Shown here: positions 31,078 to 41,100 of the stretch, in pieces
How the letters are laid out: the number at the start of each line of letters is the position of its first letter
How positions within the stretch are numbered: the first letter of the stretch is position 1
Origin: Prasinococcaceae sp. CCMP 1430
Taxonomy: Eukaryota; Prasinodermophyta; Palmophyllophyceae; Prasinococcales; Prasinococcaceae
Assembly (NCBI GenBank): GCA_013416795.1
Contig: RQSC01000397.1
Location: forward strand, 1-44,072
Reading direction: 5' to 3'
DNA length: 44,072 nucleotides
The notes under the pieces: model-generated
What the model saw: only the letters and a program-made list of their open reading frames with translations
The model's database searches: none
Told to the model about the DNA's origin: nothing
Made by a program: the position numbers and the translations under genes

Positions 31078-32843
31078 TCACTCCTTTCCGAAGTCGGCAC
31101 TGTAGTGCGCGGAGGATTCGAGCTTCTTTGCATCTACCAGCTTGCGCACTGCCTTCATGAAGTCGTCCTGCACGGCGTAGTCGCGCTCGTCCCGGATGGC
31201 GAACATGCCAGCCTCCGTGCACACGTTGCGCAGGTCCGCCGCGTTGAAGTTCTCCGCGAGCTTGGCGACTTGCTCGTAGTCAATGTCCCCGTGCTTCGTC
31301 ATTGGGGCTGCGTGAATCTTCATCACTTCGATCCTGTTCGAGGTGCCACCGACGCCAGCTCCCGTCAGCGCAGCGCATGCGTCTGGATGTCCGAGACATC
31401 TTGGCGCATCTAATGCCCAACCTCGCGGGCCGGGCGCGTTCAAAACATCGAGCTGAAATGCGCGCGCTGTCGTGCGTCCAAGGCCGCTGGCAACACGCAC
31501 CTTCCCTGCTCGTTGGGGAGGGGGATCTCGATCTTTCTATCGAGGCGCCCGGGGCGCAGCAGCGCGGGATCGAGCACGTCGGGCCGATTTGTCGCCATGA
31601 TGCACTTGACCTTGCCAAGCTTGTCGAACCCGTCCAGCTGCGAGAGGAGCTCCATGAGCGTCCTCTGAATCTCGCGATCCGCGCTCGTGCCCTCGCTGAA
31701 GCGCTTCCCGCCAATAGCATCGACCTCGTCCATAAAGATGATGCACGGCTGATGCTCGTTTGCGTACGCGAACATCTCACGGATGAGCCGAGCGCTCTCG
31801 CCGATGTATTTGTCGACGATCGCGCTGCTCACCACCTTGAGGAAGTTGGCGTCGATGTTGTTCGCCACCGCGCGCGCCAGCAGCGTCTTGCCCGTTCCTG
31901 GCGGACCGTATAGGAGCACGCCCTTGGGGGGATCGATGCCCACTCGCAGGAACAGCTCCGGATTCTGCAGCGGCAGCTCAATGGCTTCGCGCAGGTCGCG
32001 GATCTGCTCGCCAAGCCCACCGATAGCGCTGTAGCTCACGTCACCCGGGTCCTCCGTCTTCATGTTGTGCACCACCGGGTCAACCTCGCGCGGGAGGTAC
32101 CGCATGATCGTGAGCGTCGTCTAGAGCGCGCCGCGCCGTGCGATCAGGGCGGCGCGACGGGAGTGCCGCAAGGGTGCATTTTGTCAGCGGAGGGGATGGC
32201 CAAGACTGAGGGTTGCGATGCCGGCCTAGCGTGCTACGTGCTGGTGGGCGGCAACTCGCTGCCAGCAGCGCAGCGCATGGCCTGCTGCACGCACCATGTC
32301 CAGCGCCACGCGCGTGCCGCTCGTCAGCTTCGTCTTGTCGACCTTGGTGCGGCATCCCACCACGTAGCGCGGGCCACTGCTCGCCTTGACGATGAAGCGC
32401 TCGGCATCGAGCTGGCGCAGCACCTCGCCGATGATCTGTCCCACACTCTGGAGCGCCTTGAGGTCGTCCTCGGTTTTATCGTAGTCCTTTTGCAGCTGCT
32501 TCGTGGTCTCACGAACTGCGCGGCGCGCGCGGCGCCCGCATCAGCGAGTGCGGCAGCGCCATCGGCAGGGTCAGCATCGGCGATCGGAGCATCCTACGGC
32601 GCCATCCCACGCGCGCCCGCCCGCGCGCAGCTACAGCCGCCCATCCTTGCCGCGCGCCTGCGCCCGCGCCCGCGCGTGGCGAGCGTAGATCCCCTCCCGT
32701 GCGCGGCCCTCCATCCCCTTCCCCTGCGCGCGCTTGCGCCCGCGCGACGCACGCTGCCTCGTGCGCCCGTCGAGCTCCCTGTGCTGCAGCAGCTTGTTGC
32801 GGAAGTCCGCAAGCGCCGCCTGCTTCGCTCCGTCGGCGTCCAT
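31078..32843 (-). CDS. RPT4: 26S proteasome regulatory ATPase RPT4 (PSMC6 / subunit 10B)
   Basis: One of six AAA ATPases in the base of the 19S particle, which unfold substrates for the 20S core. Four exons: 32843-32753, 32515-32295, 32120-31501 and 31333-31078, with introns of 237, 174 and 167 bp, all with GTGCGT donors; the phases close to give 395 residues. Order: N-terminal coiled coil ([14 protein letters not shown], then [15 protein letters not shown]), OB-fold block ([16 protein letters not shown]), Walker A GPPGTGKT, Walker [13 protein letters not shown], second region of homology [20 protein letters not shown], and C-terminus [13 protein letters not shown]. The match to RPT4 over other RPT subunits rests on VDPVVHNM and the C-terminal block. 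It lies divergent to LPA1 and convergent with the SLH gene. Confidence 0.97.
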
Positions 32844-33281
32844 CGCGCGCTGCGGTCCGGGGGGAAAGGGATGGGGAGGCGCCGCCGCCCGCGCGCGCGC
32901 GCGCGCGCTGTGACGCTGCGCCCGGAGCGCGCGCGCGCGTGGAGCCGGCCGGATCCCCCGGAACCGCCGGCGATCGAAATCCTTCCGCGAAATCCCATCT
33001 CTCGCCATGCGCGCGCACCCCGAAAACGTGCGCCGCGGCCGCGCAGCGCGTGCGGGCGCATCAATTCGAACCACTTCCCGCGCATCTCGCTGCGGGAGCA
33101 GCGACGGCCGCGCGCGCGAGGGGAGGAGGAGGGAGCACGGGCGACGCCGAGGGGAAATCTAAAAGAATTTCCGTTATTTTCCGAAAGAAATGCATCAAAA
33201 TCAAAATCGGAGCCGGCGGATAAGCTAATAGTAAATTTTTACCAACAGCTAATTCTCCACCATCACTTGAAAAAATGCCAG
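32844..33281. promoter_or_regulatory. Divergent region RPT4 / LPA1 with AT-rich island
   Basis: GC-rich for its first 300 bp, then a sharp AT-rich island at about 33158-33275. An acceptor AG at 33280-33281 ends an apparent LPA1 intron, so the first LPA1 exon with its transit peptide should lie in this region; I could not define it. Promoters of both genes are expected here. Confidence 0.45.
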
Positions 33282-34743
33282 GGGCGCGCCGCTGCGGCGC
33301 GCGGCGGCGGCGTCCGATGCGGCGACGCGCGTCGGGGAGGGGCTCGAGCTCTTCGACAAGGTGCGTGCGGGTGGGCGCGGGAGGGAAGAAAATGCGTTAG
33401 GAGAGTGTAGGCGTGGGTGGGGTGGGAGTGCGCGGGCATGCGGGGGCAGCGGAGGATACGGCGGGGCTCCCATCTGAACAGTGGCTCACACGCGCCTGGC
33501 GCCCCGTACGTGCCGGCTACCGCTCATGCGCCCCTCGCAGGGCAAGAAGGTCGCAGCGCTGGACAAATTCATGGAGGCTCTGGAGCTTGGCCCAAACAAT
33601 GAGGAGAAAAAGGCGGCGCTGTACAACGCGGCGTGCTGCTACGCGTCCTTCGAGCAGAGCGAGGATGCAGTAGACGCTCTGCGCGAGGCGCTCGATTGCG
33701 GCCTGCGGTACAGCACCATCCTGGCGGATGCCGACCTTGCCACGCTGCGCGGCACGGCCGAGTTCGCCGCACTCAAGGCAGAGGTTGTCGAGGGCGGCAA
33801 TGCTGATGGGGGCTCTTTTCGGCGGGACCTGAAACTTATCAACGAGGCGCGCTCGCCCTTCCGCCCCGTGCGTGGCTTCCTGTACGTCGCGCTTGGTCTG
33901 GCCGCCTTCCTGTCAACCCTTTTCACGCTGCCGCGGCTGGGGGCCGCGCTGTCCGGCGAGGAGGGCGTCACACTGTTGGGCGTCCTGCAAAATCTGGGCA
34001 TCAACGTTGCGGGTCTGACCGCTATCTTCTTCCTGTGGCGGCGCGACCAGGAGGGCGAGGCCAAGGAGGTCGATACTCTGACCGTCGAGGAGACCCTCTC
34101 GCGGCTGCCGGTGGCGGTCGGCTCTGGCGGAAGCAACGAGCGCATCGTGCAGCTGTGTGACCTGCGCTCCAATGCGCGGCCAGTGGTGCTCGCCGGCTCT
34201 GACAAGAGCGTGCGTGCGGCGGTGGCTGCTGCCGGCAAGTACAAGGCAAAGCTTGAAGAGCGCGGGCTCGTGCTCGTGCCATTCGTCATCGGCAGCTCGA
34301 CCGCGCTCGAGGAGCAGCAGCGCAAGGGTTTCGGCGCCAAGGCCAAAAAGCTCACGGAGCGAGTGGCGCCCGAGGACCGGCCGGCGGCGCGCACGGAGGC
34401 AGAGCTCGCGGAGGCGGCTGCCGCGGCGGCGAAGGACGGAGGGGCGGGCGGGGGCGCGGACGACGACTTCGACGCCAAGGTGGCGGCGGCCGCTGCGCGC
34501 GCCAAGCTGCAGGCCAGCCGGCGCTTCCGGGCGGATCCCCCGGCCGCGTCGCTCTCCGAGTGGGAGCGCTTCGTGGAGGAGCTGCAGAGCAGCACCGACG
34601 GCGTGGGGCGGGGCGACGACTGCTTCCTCGTGTTGCGCCTCGATGGGCGCCTGCGCGCCTCCGGCAAGGGCATGCCCGACTGGGAGCGGCTCATCGAGGA
34701 CGTGCCCAAGTCCACTGAGCTCGTGTCGAAGCTCGAGAGCTAA
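33282..34743 (+). CDS. LPA1: LOW PSII ACCUMULATION 1-like protein (5' exon not located)
   Basis: LPA1 is a thylakoid membrane protein that assists D1 assembly into photosystem II. An exon at 33282-33360 ends in GLELFDK and joins 33541 (GKKVAALDKFMEAL) across a 180-bp intron with donor GTGCGT; together they form a TPR helix pair. Then come ALYNAACCYA (second TPR), the family block FRRDLKLINEARSPFRPVRG, two membrane segments (about 33880-33940 and 33970-34035), TVEETLSRLPV, IVQLCDLR with RPVVLAG, a thioredoxin-like stretch, and the conserved end WERFVEELQ, then LRLDGRLRASGKGMPDW. These blocks follow plant LPA1 in order. The exon beginning at 33282 follows an in-frame stop at 33268-33270, so an upstream exon must supply the start and transit peptide. 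Confidence 0.9.
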
Positions 34744-34849
34744 GATGTGAGCGAGCGCCTGTGGGAGAGCGAGGCGCACTCAGCGCATCGCGAGCGCGCG
34801 TAGGGTCCCGTAACGACGCCTCGCCCCTCCACCAGCACGCCTTCTTACG

Positions 34850-35972
34850 TCACTTGCGGAAGGCGTCGCGCTCCTTGCGCCTGAACCTGCGGGCGAACTC
34901 GGCGTCGCTCGCGACATTGAACTCGCCCTCACCTGTGCGCAGGTCGCGCGACCCGCCACGCCCGCCGTGCCCGCCCCTGCCGCCGCTGCGCCTGCCCCTG
35001 CCACCTCTACCGCCGCCATCGCCGCGGTCATCGCGCTCGCGCTCGCGGCGGTCGCCTCTGTGTCCGTGCTTGTCCCTCATCTTCCGCGCGTGTTCCGCGG
35101 AGTGCGCGTTGAAGTTCGCAGACGCAGATGCCGGGAGCTGGCCACGTCCGCTGCTGCGCGCACCGTTGCCGCCCTCGCCGCCGCCCTTGCCCCCCTTCTT
35201 CGCCATGAGCCTTGCCTTGGCCCTCTCCGTCTCTTCGATGTTTTTGAGCTTGTACTCGACGGGTAGCGCCACCTCGGCCATGCCACCCGCAACAAAGTCC
35301 ATCTGCTCGGTGTCGTCCTGCGCGGCCTCCGTGCGCAGGCGCTCGGGCACGGCGTACACCGATCCACCCTTGGCAGCCTCAGCAGCCTCGCGCGCGGCGA
35401 TCTCCTCAGGCGTCTCCTTCAGCAAGCCCCGCTTCGCCATCTCCTCCTTGAGGTATGCCTGCAAGCCACATGGCGGGCATCGCGGAAAGTAGGAGTCAGA
35501 GCCGGGCATGCACACACGCACGAGGTGGGGTGTAGGACTCAGCGATGGTGTCGCGCGCCTGAGGGGTGCGATGCGACTGCGGCCCTCTCCGCACCTTAAG
35601 CCTGGGGTCCTCCGCGTCTTCTTCGGCGCCGTTGGCGTCCTCTGTTGCTGCGAAATTCGCCCTGAGTGCCTCGGGGTCGTCAGCGCCTGCTGCGGCCGCG
35701 TCGGCGGCAGCGGCGCGCTCGGCGGCGGCACGCTCTGCAGCGACGCGCTCTGCGGCCTCGCGCGCCGCCGTGCCTCGCGCGAGGTCGTCCGCAGACATGC
35801 CCGGGCGCACGCGCGCACGCGCAGCCTGCAGGCAGCGCACGTCCGCCAGCGCCTCGAGGTCTGCAGACTCACTGCCGTCCAGCGCCTTGCCACCATCCTC
35901 CGCGCCGTCCACCTCAGCATCCCTGCGCTTGCGGAAGTTGCGCTGCTTCGGCTTGCGAAACGCAGGCGCCAT
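34850..35972 (-). CDS. TLS1/C9orf78 (HCA59) family nuclear protein with RGG tract
   Basis: C9orf78/TLS1 proteins are nuclear and spliceosome-associated. Exon 1 (35972-35595) and exon 2 (35458-34850) flank a 136-bp intron with donor GTGCGG, phase 0; 328 residues. The N-terminus (FRKPKQRNFRKRR) is basic, matching the family start. The block after EDPRLK leads into AYLKEEMAKRGL, and then the best conserved part, EVALPVEYKLKNIEETE with AKARLMA. The C-terminal third is rich in Arg-Gly with several RGG/RGGRG units, followed by an acidic and basic tail ending RKERDAFRK. Human C9orf78 is 289 residues and I recall no RGG box in it. Only 106 bp separate its stop from that of LPA1. Confidence 0.87.
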
Positions 35973-36568
35973 CGCGAGCGCGCGGCGGAGCGCGCGGCGG
36001 AGCGCGCGGCGGAGCGACGGAACGCCCTCGCGCCCCTCGCCTCTCGAGGACCTCCCGGCGTTTCGCCCCCTCCACCGTACTAGCGCCCCCCCCTCCCCCC
36101 GCCCTTTTCTGGGCGCGCTGTGGCCACCCCTGCGTGCAGCTTCGCGCCCAGCGGCTGCAGCCACACCGAGCGCAGCCGCCAAGCGCTCGCCTTGCCGTGT
36201 CATGCCCTCTCTGAATTCACTTTGAACACTCGTTGCAACCGGAGTTTCATCAGAGAGGCCAAAACGCGCGGGTTGGTTGTCGCGCGCGTCGCCAGCCAGC
36301 GTCTCACGCGTCGCCGGAAAAGACCATCTGATCCTGGGATCGAGGGCGTCGTGGGGGCGGCGTTGGCGGCGACGACTGCGGAGGGTGGATGGATTTTCCA
36401 TCGTGCCGGCCCGATGGCGGCTGCTGGCAGCCTGCTTGCTGCGGGGCGCCACAGCGCGCGCGCGCGGCGCCGCTGGGGCGGAGGGCCGAGCAGGCGCGGA
36501 CAGACGCGGGTGGAGGGGGGGGAGGGGAAGGCGGGTGGCCTGCTGTCGGCTGTTGATGACAGCGACAA
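35973..36568. promoter_or_regulatory. Shared upstream region of TLS1 and COX15
   Basis: Divergent 0.6-kb spacer. Apart from the 12-bp tandem repeat it holds an 8-bp inverted repeat, CTCTCTGA at 36207-36214 and TCAGAGAG at 36250-36257, separated by 35 nt of less GC-rich sequence. An ATG at 36414 opens an Arg/Ala-rich frame that could be an alternative COX15 targeting exon. Confidence 0.45.
35976..36016. repeat. 12-bp tandem repeat in the TLS1 5' leader
   Basis: Three units of GAGCGCGCGGCG and part of a fourth, directly upstream of the TLS1 ATG on the minus strand. Likely in the 5' UTR. Confidence 0.85.
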
Positions 36569-38005
36569 ATGCAAGTGGTCGCAGCATCCATTCTGCCCGA
36601 AGGTGCGCTGGCGGCGCCGCCGGCCCCCGTGCTCGCGCGCGGCTTTGCGGCAGCGGCAGTGACGAGGGCGGCGGCGGGCGTGGGTGCAGTCGCCAGCGTG
36701 GCTGCGCCGGCTGCTGCAGCAGTGGCGCCCAACGCGGCCACGGGCGTGTCGCCGGTGGCCCTCTGGCTGTACGGCAGCGCGGGATGGGTGTTTGGCATGG
36801 TGGTCGTCGGTGGCATCACGCGCCTCACCAAGTCCGGGCTGTCCATGACCAAGTGGAAGTTTGTTGGCACACTGCCGCCGCTGACGCAGGAGGAGTGGGA
36901 GGAGGAGTTCACCCTCTACAAGGCGTCGCCCGAGTTCCGCAAGATGCACTCGTGGATGACCGTTGAAGACTTTAAGGTGAGGCTCGCGCCTGCGGCGCCC
37001 ATCCTCCTCCCTCCCATTTATTGTGGCGTGCGCGTGCTCGCCGCCGCTCTGACGGGCATGCTGACACGCGCGCTCTGGGCTCCTCCACCCCCACCCCCAC
37101 CCCCTTCCTTCGCGTACTCGCGTTCGCTCCAGCCCATTTTTTGGTGGGAGTACGCGCACCGCATGCTAGGCCGCGGCCTCGGCGTGGCCTTCGCAATCCC
37201 TTGCGCATACTTCGCCTCGCGCGGCATGATCAACGCCCCGCTCGGAAGGCGCCTCGCGGCGCTCTTCGTCGCAGGCGGCAGCCAGGGCTTCGTCGGATGG
37301 TGGATGGTGAAGTCAGGGCTCGAAGAGCCCGAATCTGAGCACGAGTGCCCACGTGTGTCGCCGTACCGCCTTGCGACGCACCTCATGTGCGCGTTCGCGA
37401 TATACACTGGCCTGCTGTGGACAGCAATGAGCGTGCACGTGCCGACGCCTGCTCCCGCGACAGCAGACGTGGCCGCAGCGCTGCGGCGCGTGCGGCGGCT
37501 CGCACACCCGCTCGCGGGCCTTGTCGCGGTGACGGCCGCTTCGGGCGCGTTCGTGGCTGGCCTCGAAGCGGGTCGTGCCTACAACACTTTTCCCACGATG
37601 AATGGCCAGTGGGTCCCCGATGAGGTGTGGGACATGACCCCGCTCCACAAGAATTTCTTCGAGAACACGGCGCTCGTGCAGCTCGACCACCGCGTGCTTG
37701 CACTCTCGACGTTCGCTGCGTCGTGGGCGACGTGGTTTGCCACGCGCGGGCTGCCGCTCACTTCAGGCGCGGCGGCAGCTCTTCATTTGCTGCCCGTGGC
37801 AGCAAGTGCACAGGCCGCCCTTGGTGTTGCCACTCTGCTACACGCGGTGCCCGTGTCACTCGGATCGGCGCACCAGGCGGGCGCGCTCACGCTCTTCACG
37901 ATCGTGGTGGCGCTCATGCACGCTACGCGCGCGCCGGCCGTGGCTGCGCGTGGGGCAGCGCGTGCCGCAAGTGCTGCAGCCAAGGTTGCCCAGCCCGCGT
38001 CGTAG
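36569..38005 (+). CDS. COX15: Heme A synthase COX15, mitochondrial
   Basis: COX15 oxidises heme O to heme A for cytochrome c oxidase in the inner mitochondrial membrane. Exons 36569-36976 and 37133-38005 are separated by a 156-bp intron with donor GTGAGG; 426 residues. The N-terminus is Ala-rich with scattered Arg, as in mitochondrial presequences, though an earlier start at 36414 through another exon is possible. Motifs: GGITRLTKSGLSMTKWK, splice junction VEDFK followed by FWWEYAHRMLGRG, GFVGWWMVKSGL, VSPYRLATHLMCAF, AGRAYNTFPTMNGQWVPDE, LVQLDHRVLA and LGSAHQAGALTLF. The four heme-ligand His residues (EYAH, ATHL, QLDH, SAHQ) are all present. Eight membrane helices fit the family. Confidence 0.96.
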   Translation: MQVVAASILPEGALAAPPAPVLARGFAAAAVTRAAAGVGAVASVAAPAAAAVAPNAATGVSPVALWLYGSAGWVFGMVVVGGITRLTKSGLSMTKWKFVGTLPPLTQEEWEEEFTLYKASPEFRKMHSWMTVEDFKVRLAPAAPILLPPIYCGVRVLAAALTGMLTRALWAPPPPPPPPSFAYSRSLQPIFWWEYAHRMLGRGLGVAFAIPCAYFASRGMINAPLGRRLAALFVAGGSQGFVGWWMVKSGLEEPESEHECPRVSPYRLATHLMCAFAIYTGLLWTAMSVHVPTPAPATADVAAALRRVRRLAHPLAGLVAVTAASGAFVAGLEAGRAYNTFPTMNGQWVPDEVWDMTPLHKNFFENTALVQLDHRVLALSTFAASWATWFATRGLPLTSGAAAALHLLPVAASAQAALGVATLLHAVPVSLGSAHQAGALTLFTIVVALMHATRAPAVAARGAARAASAAAKVAQPAS

Positions 38006-38093
38006 CGCGCGGCTCGTGCGCTCGTGCTCATGCCATGCGTGCTCGCGGCGCGCTCACATTTTTTTTTCTGTTTTGTTGGTGTACAAAAATGGG

Positions 38094-38098
38094 TGTAA
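38094..38098 (+). terminator. TGTAA poly(A) signal for COX15 (first copy)
   Basis: TGTAA about 90 nt after the stop, following a T-rich tract at 38059-38068. Confidence 0.6.
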
Positions 38099-38122
38099 TG
38101 ATACAGGTCGGTAAACCGCGCA

Positions 38123-38127
38123 TGTAA
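38123..38127 (+). terminator. TGTAA poly(A) signal for COX15 (second copy)
   Basis: Second TGTAA, 29 nt after the first and only 11 nt before the convergent E3 stop codon. If it is used, the COX15 transcript would overlap the E3 coding end in antisense. Confidence 0.45.
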
Positions 38128-38137
38128 CGCGAGTGCC

Positions 38138-41100
38138 TCAGTCATCAACGTCCATCATAGCAGCCTCGCTGCGCGCGACCTCCTCGGCGTCGCTCATGAG
38201 CTGCTCCTCAACTGCGGCAGGCGACTTGTCGGTAGTCTTTTTCGCGGCGCCCGCAGTCTGCGTCAGCGTGGCGGCCGTCGCCTTCGCAGACGCGGCCTCC
38301 TCCTTAAGCGAGCTACGGCGTGTACGCTCCTCGGACAGCCAGTCATCGATGCGTGCCTTGAGCTCGGCCTGTGGGACGAGCATGTCCAAGGTGAGCTCCG
38401 AGCGGTTGAAGGGATCCGAGGAATCGGTGAGAAGGTGGCGTTCTATGACCGACCGCTCGCAGACGACGCCACTCGACGGCAGCTTCACCGGGTCGCGCAT
38501 GATTTCAGAGCAGATAGGGTCCACGAACTCATCAGGCGCCTCGTCGGGCTCGGCGTTGAGATCGAGCGACGCCTGCACTGCCGCGTGCAAGCCAATGAGC
38601 TCCGTGCGGTGGACGTGCTCCGGGTTGGTCGACATGGAAGACGTGTTCGCGGAGAGTCCCTGCAGGTACTCAATGCAGGGCAGGATGGCATCGCCCCTCG
38701 AGGTGGCGAGCGCCTCCGCGGGGGTCTCGGCCGACTTGAAATGACGCGCTGCCATGTGCAGGGTCACGAGGATTGACGTGACGGGGCCTAGGATACCTGT
38801 GCGACTGATCTTGCTGAGCTGTGGCGCGCGCTGCGCCAGCGTATCGTTGAAGAGCGCGGCGCCTTTGCCAGCAGTGGTGAGCGTAAGCACGAAGGCGAGC
38901 ACCTCGGCGAGCCGCCCGAGACTCAACGCTGAGCCCTGTGTTCCGCCGTTGCCTCCGAGCAAAACCCTGGGACACTCGATCGAAATCACCTCGAGCAGGC
39001 ACAGCAGGTTGACGCTGAGCTCATACATAATATTGCACTTTCGCATCATCTGATTTTGCTGCGGGCTGAGCATGGACGGCGGAGGTGCGGCCGCACCCGC
39101 AGCGCCCGCCCGCGCCGCTCCGACAGCGATCCCGGGACCGCCACCGCCCGTCCTGGCCACGCCAGCACCAGCGCCTCCACCGTCTGCGCCCTGGGGTGCC
39201 CTGCCGCCGAGTAGCACCTGAGGGAAGTCCGACTGCGCGCTGTTGGCCCTTGCGTCAGCTAGCTCCTTCATCGACATGTGAAACTCCGAGACGGTCCAGT
39301 TGAGGGTGTTGAGCGCACGGTCCATGAAGACCTTGCACACTTCGGACTTCGCCAACTCGGCACGCATGCTACAGCGGTAGATATGCCCTGACCCTGCGTA
39401 CTGCTGCGAGCGCGAGTACTTGGGATGGAAGCCGCGCGCACGGCTGAGCCTGAGCATGATGTTGGCAGCCGGGATCCAGAAGCGCTGGTCGAAGCATGCA
39501 AACAGCGCGCGCATCATGTGCGACTTGCCGATCTGGCTCTCCTGGAAGGCCGCGAGGTAGTCGCTGTACTGGAGCAGCACCGACGCTGACTGCAGCACAA
39601 TGTCGCGCACGTCCGGGTTGATGATGCGCCTGTCGTCGGCGTGGATGGTCAAGAAAGTCACGATGGATGCCACTGTCGTGTCCTTGGTGCTAAAGGCGGC
39701 CATGCAGGTGGGATCCGACCTGCGCATCGCGTGGAAGGCGTCGAGCAACGTCTCGATATAGCACTCGGGCACCCACGCCCACAGGTCTGACCGCGAGCTG
39801 AGGGAAATCAGCAGGCGCGCAATGAGGCCGGTGATGGCGAGCACGTTGGTCTGCATGTGTGACGACTGCAGCGTGACGCGTTGGTACGCGGCGGCGCGCA
39901 CGCTGGCGATCGCGTCGTCGCGCAGCGCGTCCCGAGCCCGTCGCAGGTCCTCGAGGGCAGATTCCGCAGCCGTCATCGACGGCGTGGGTGCAGGTGGCCG
40001 CGCAGCGACGCCGTCTGCGCGCCCGCTTCCACTGCTGTCTAAATCGCCACCACCTGCGAGATGATTGCCTTCGCTGCTTCCAGCGGTGTCGCCGCTGCTG
40101 ACTGCGCCGCCGGTGCCGGGGCTGTCGGCGGCTGCGACACCCTCATCGCCGCCTTGCGCTCCCTCCGACTCCATAGCTTCGGCGCTGCGCTCTGCTTCCC
40201 GAGCTGCAACGGCCTCCCGCTCGTCAAGGCTGCGCTCGGTCTCACTCAGGTTCGCAACTGACGCCTGCTGCTGCGCGTGGAACCAGCTGGCCTGTTTGAA
40301 GCCTTGGCATACGGCAATATGGTACAGCACAATGACAGCATCCAGCAGCTCGAAGCTCTCGTCGACTGTGAAATCTGCTGGTGTCGCGTCCTCGCGACCA
40401 TGCACGAGCTCGAGGGGCGTCCTACTGTCTGTGAGCTTGGCACTGTTCTCTCTACCTGCGACTGCACCTGTCAGCCCCTGTGAGGCGTCGCTTCCTTCCG
40501 CTGGTCCAGCAGCGGGGCCCGCGCCGGGGAAGCGTGGTCGGTCGATGTCTGTGGCCATCTCCTCGCCTTCACCCTGGTCGCCGTCGCGATCGCCCGCGGC
40601 GCCGTCTTCGTCCTCGTCGGGATCACGCACGCCCTTGACGAGACGGCCAGTGAGCGCGCCGTTGGCTGCCGCCAGCTGCGCCTCCGCAGTCGCACCGAAC
40701 ACCTCGATAGCGGGCATGCTGCGCATCTGCTCTTCGGATGCTACCGCGTGCTTGCGCAGGTGGCCAAGCGCGCCACCGATGCGGGGGTAGTCGAGGTCGT
40801 CCGCATAGCGCGGAAGCAGATTCGAGGGTTTCCATTTGAGCGGCAGCTTCGATTTGAGCAGCGGCTGCATCAGCTGCAGGAGAGCGAAGTACAGCGACAC
40901 GAGCACCGTCGGATCCGTGAGGCCGGGTGGGGGCACGTTGCGCGTGGCACCCCGATTCTTGCGCACAATGGACTCGACGAAGTTGAAGAGCCGTCGCCCG
41001 CGCACGGCTTGCCCGGGTGGCTTGAAGACCAGCACGCGGCGCAGCAGCGCCACCTTGAGGTCGTTGTTCAGCGCCTGGTGCGGCTTGAGCGGACCGGCGA

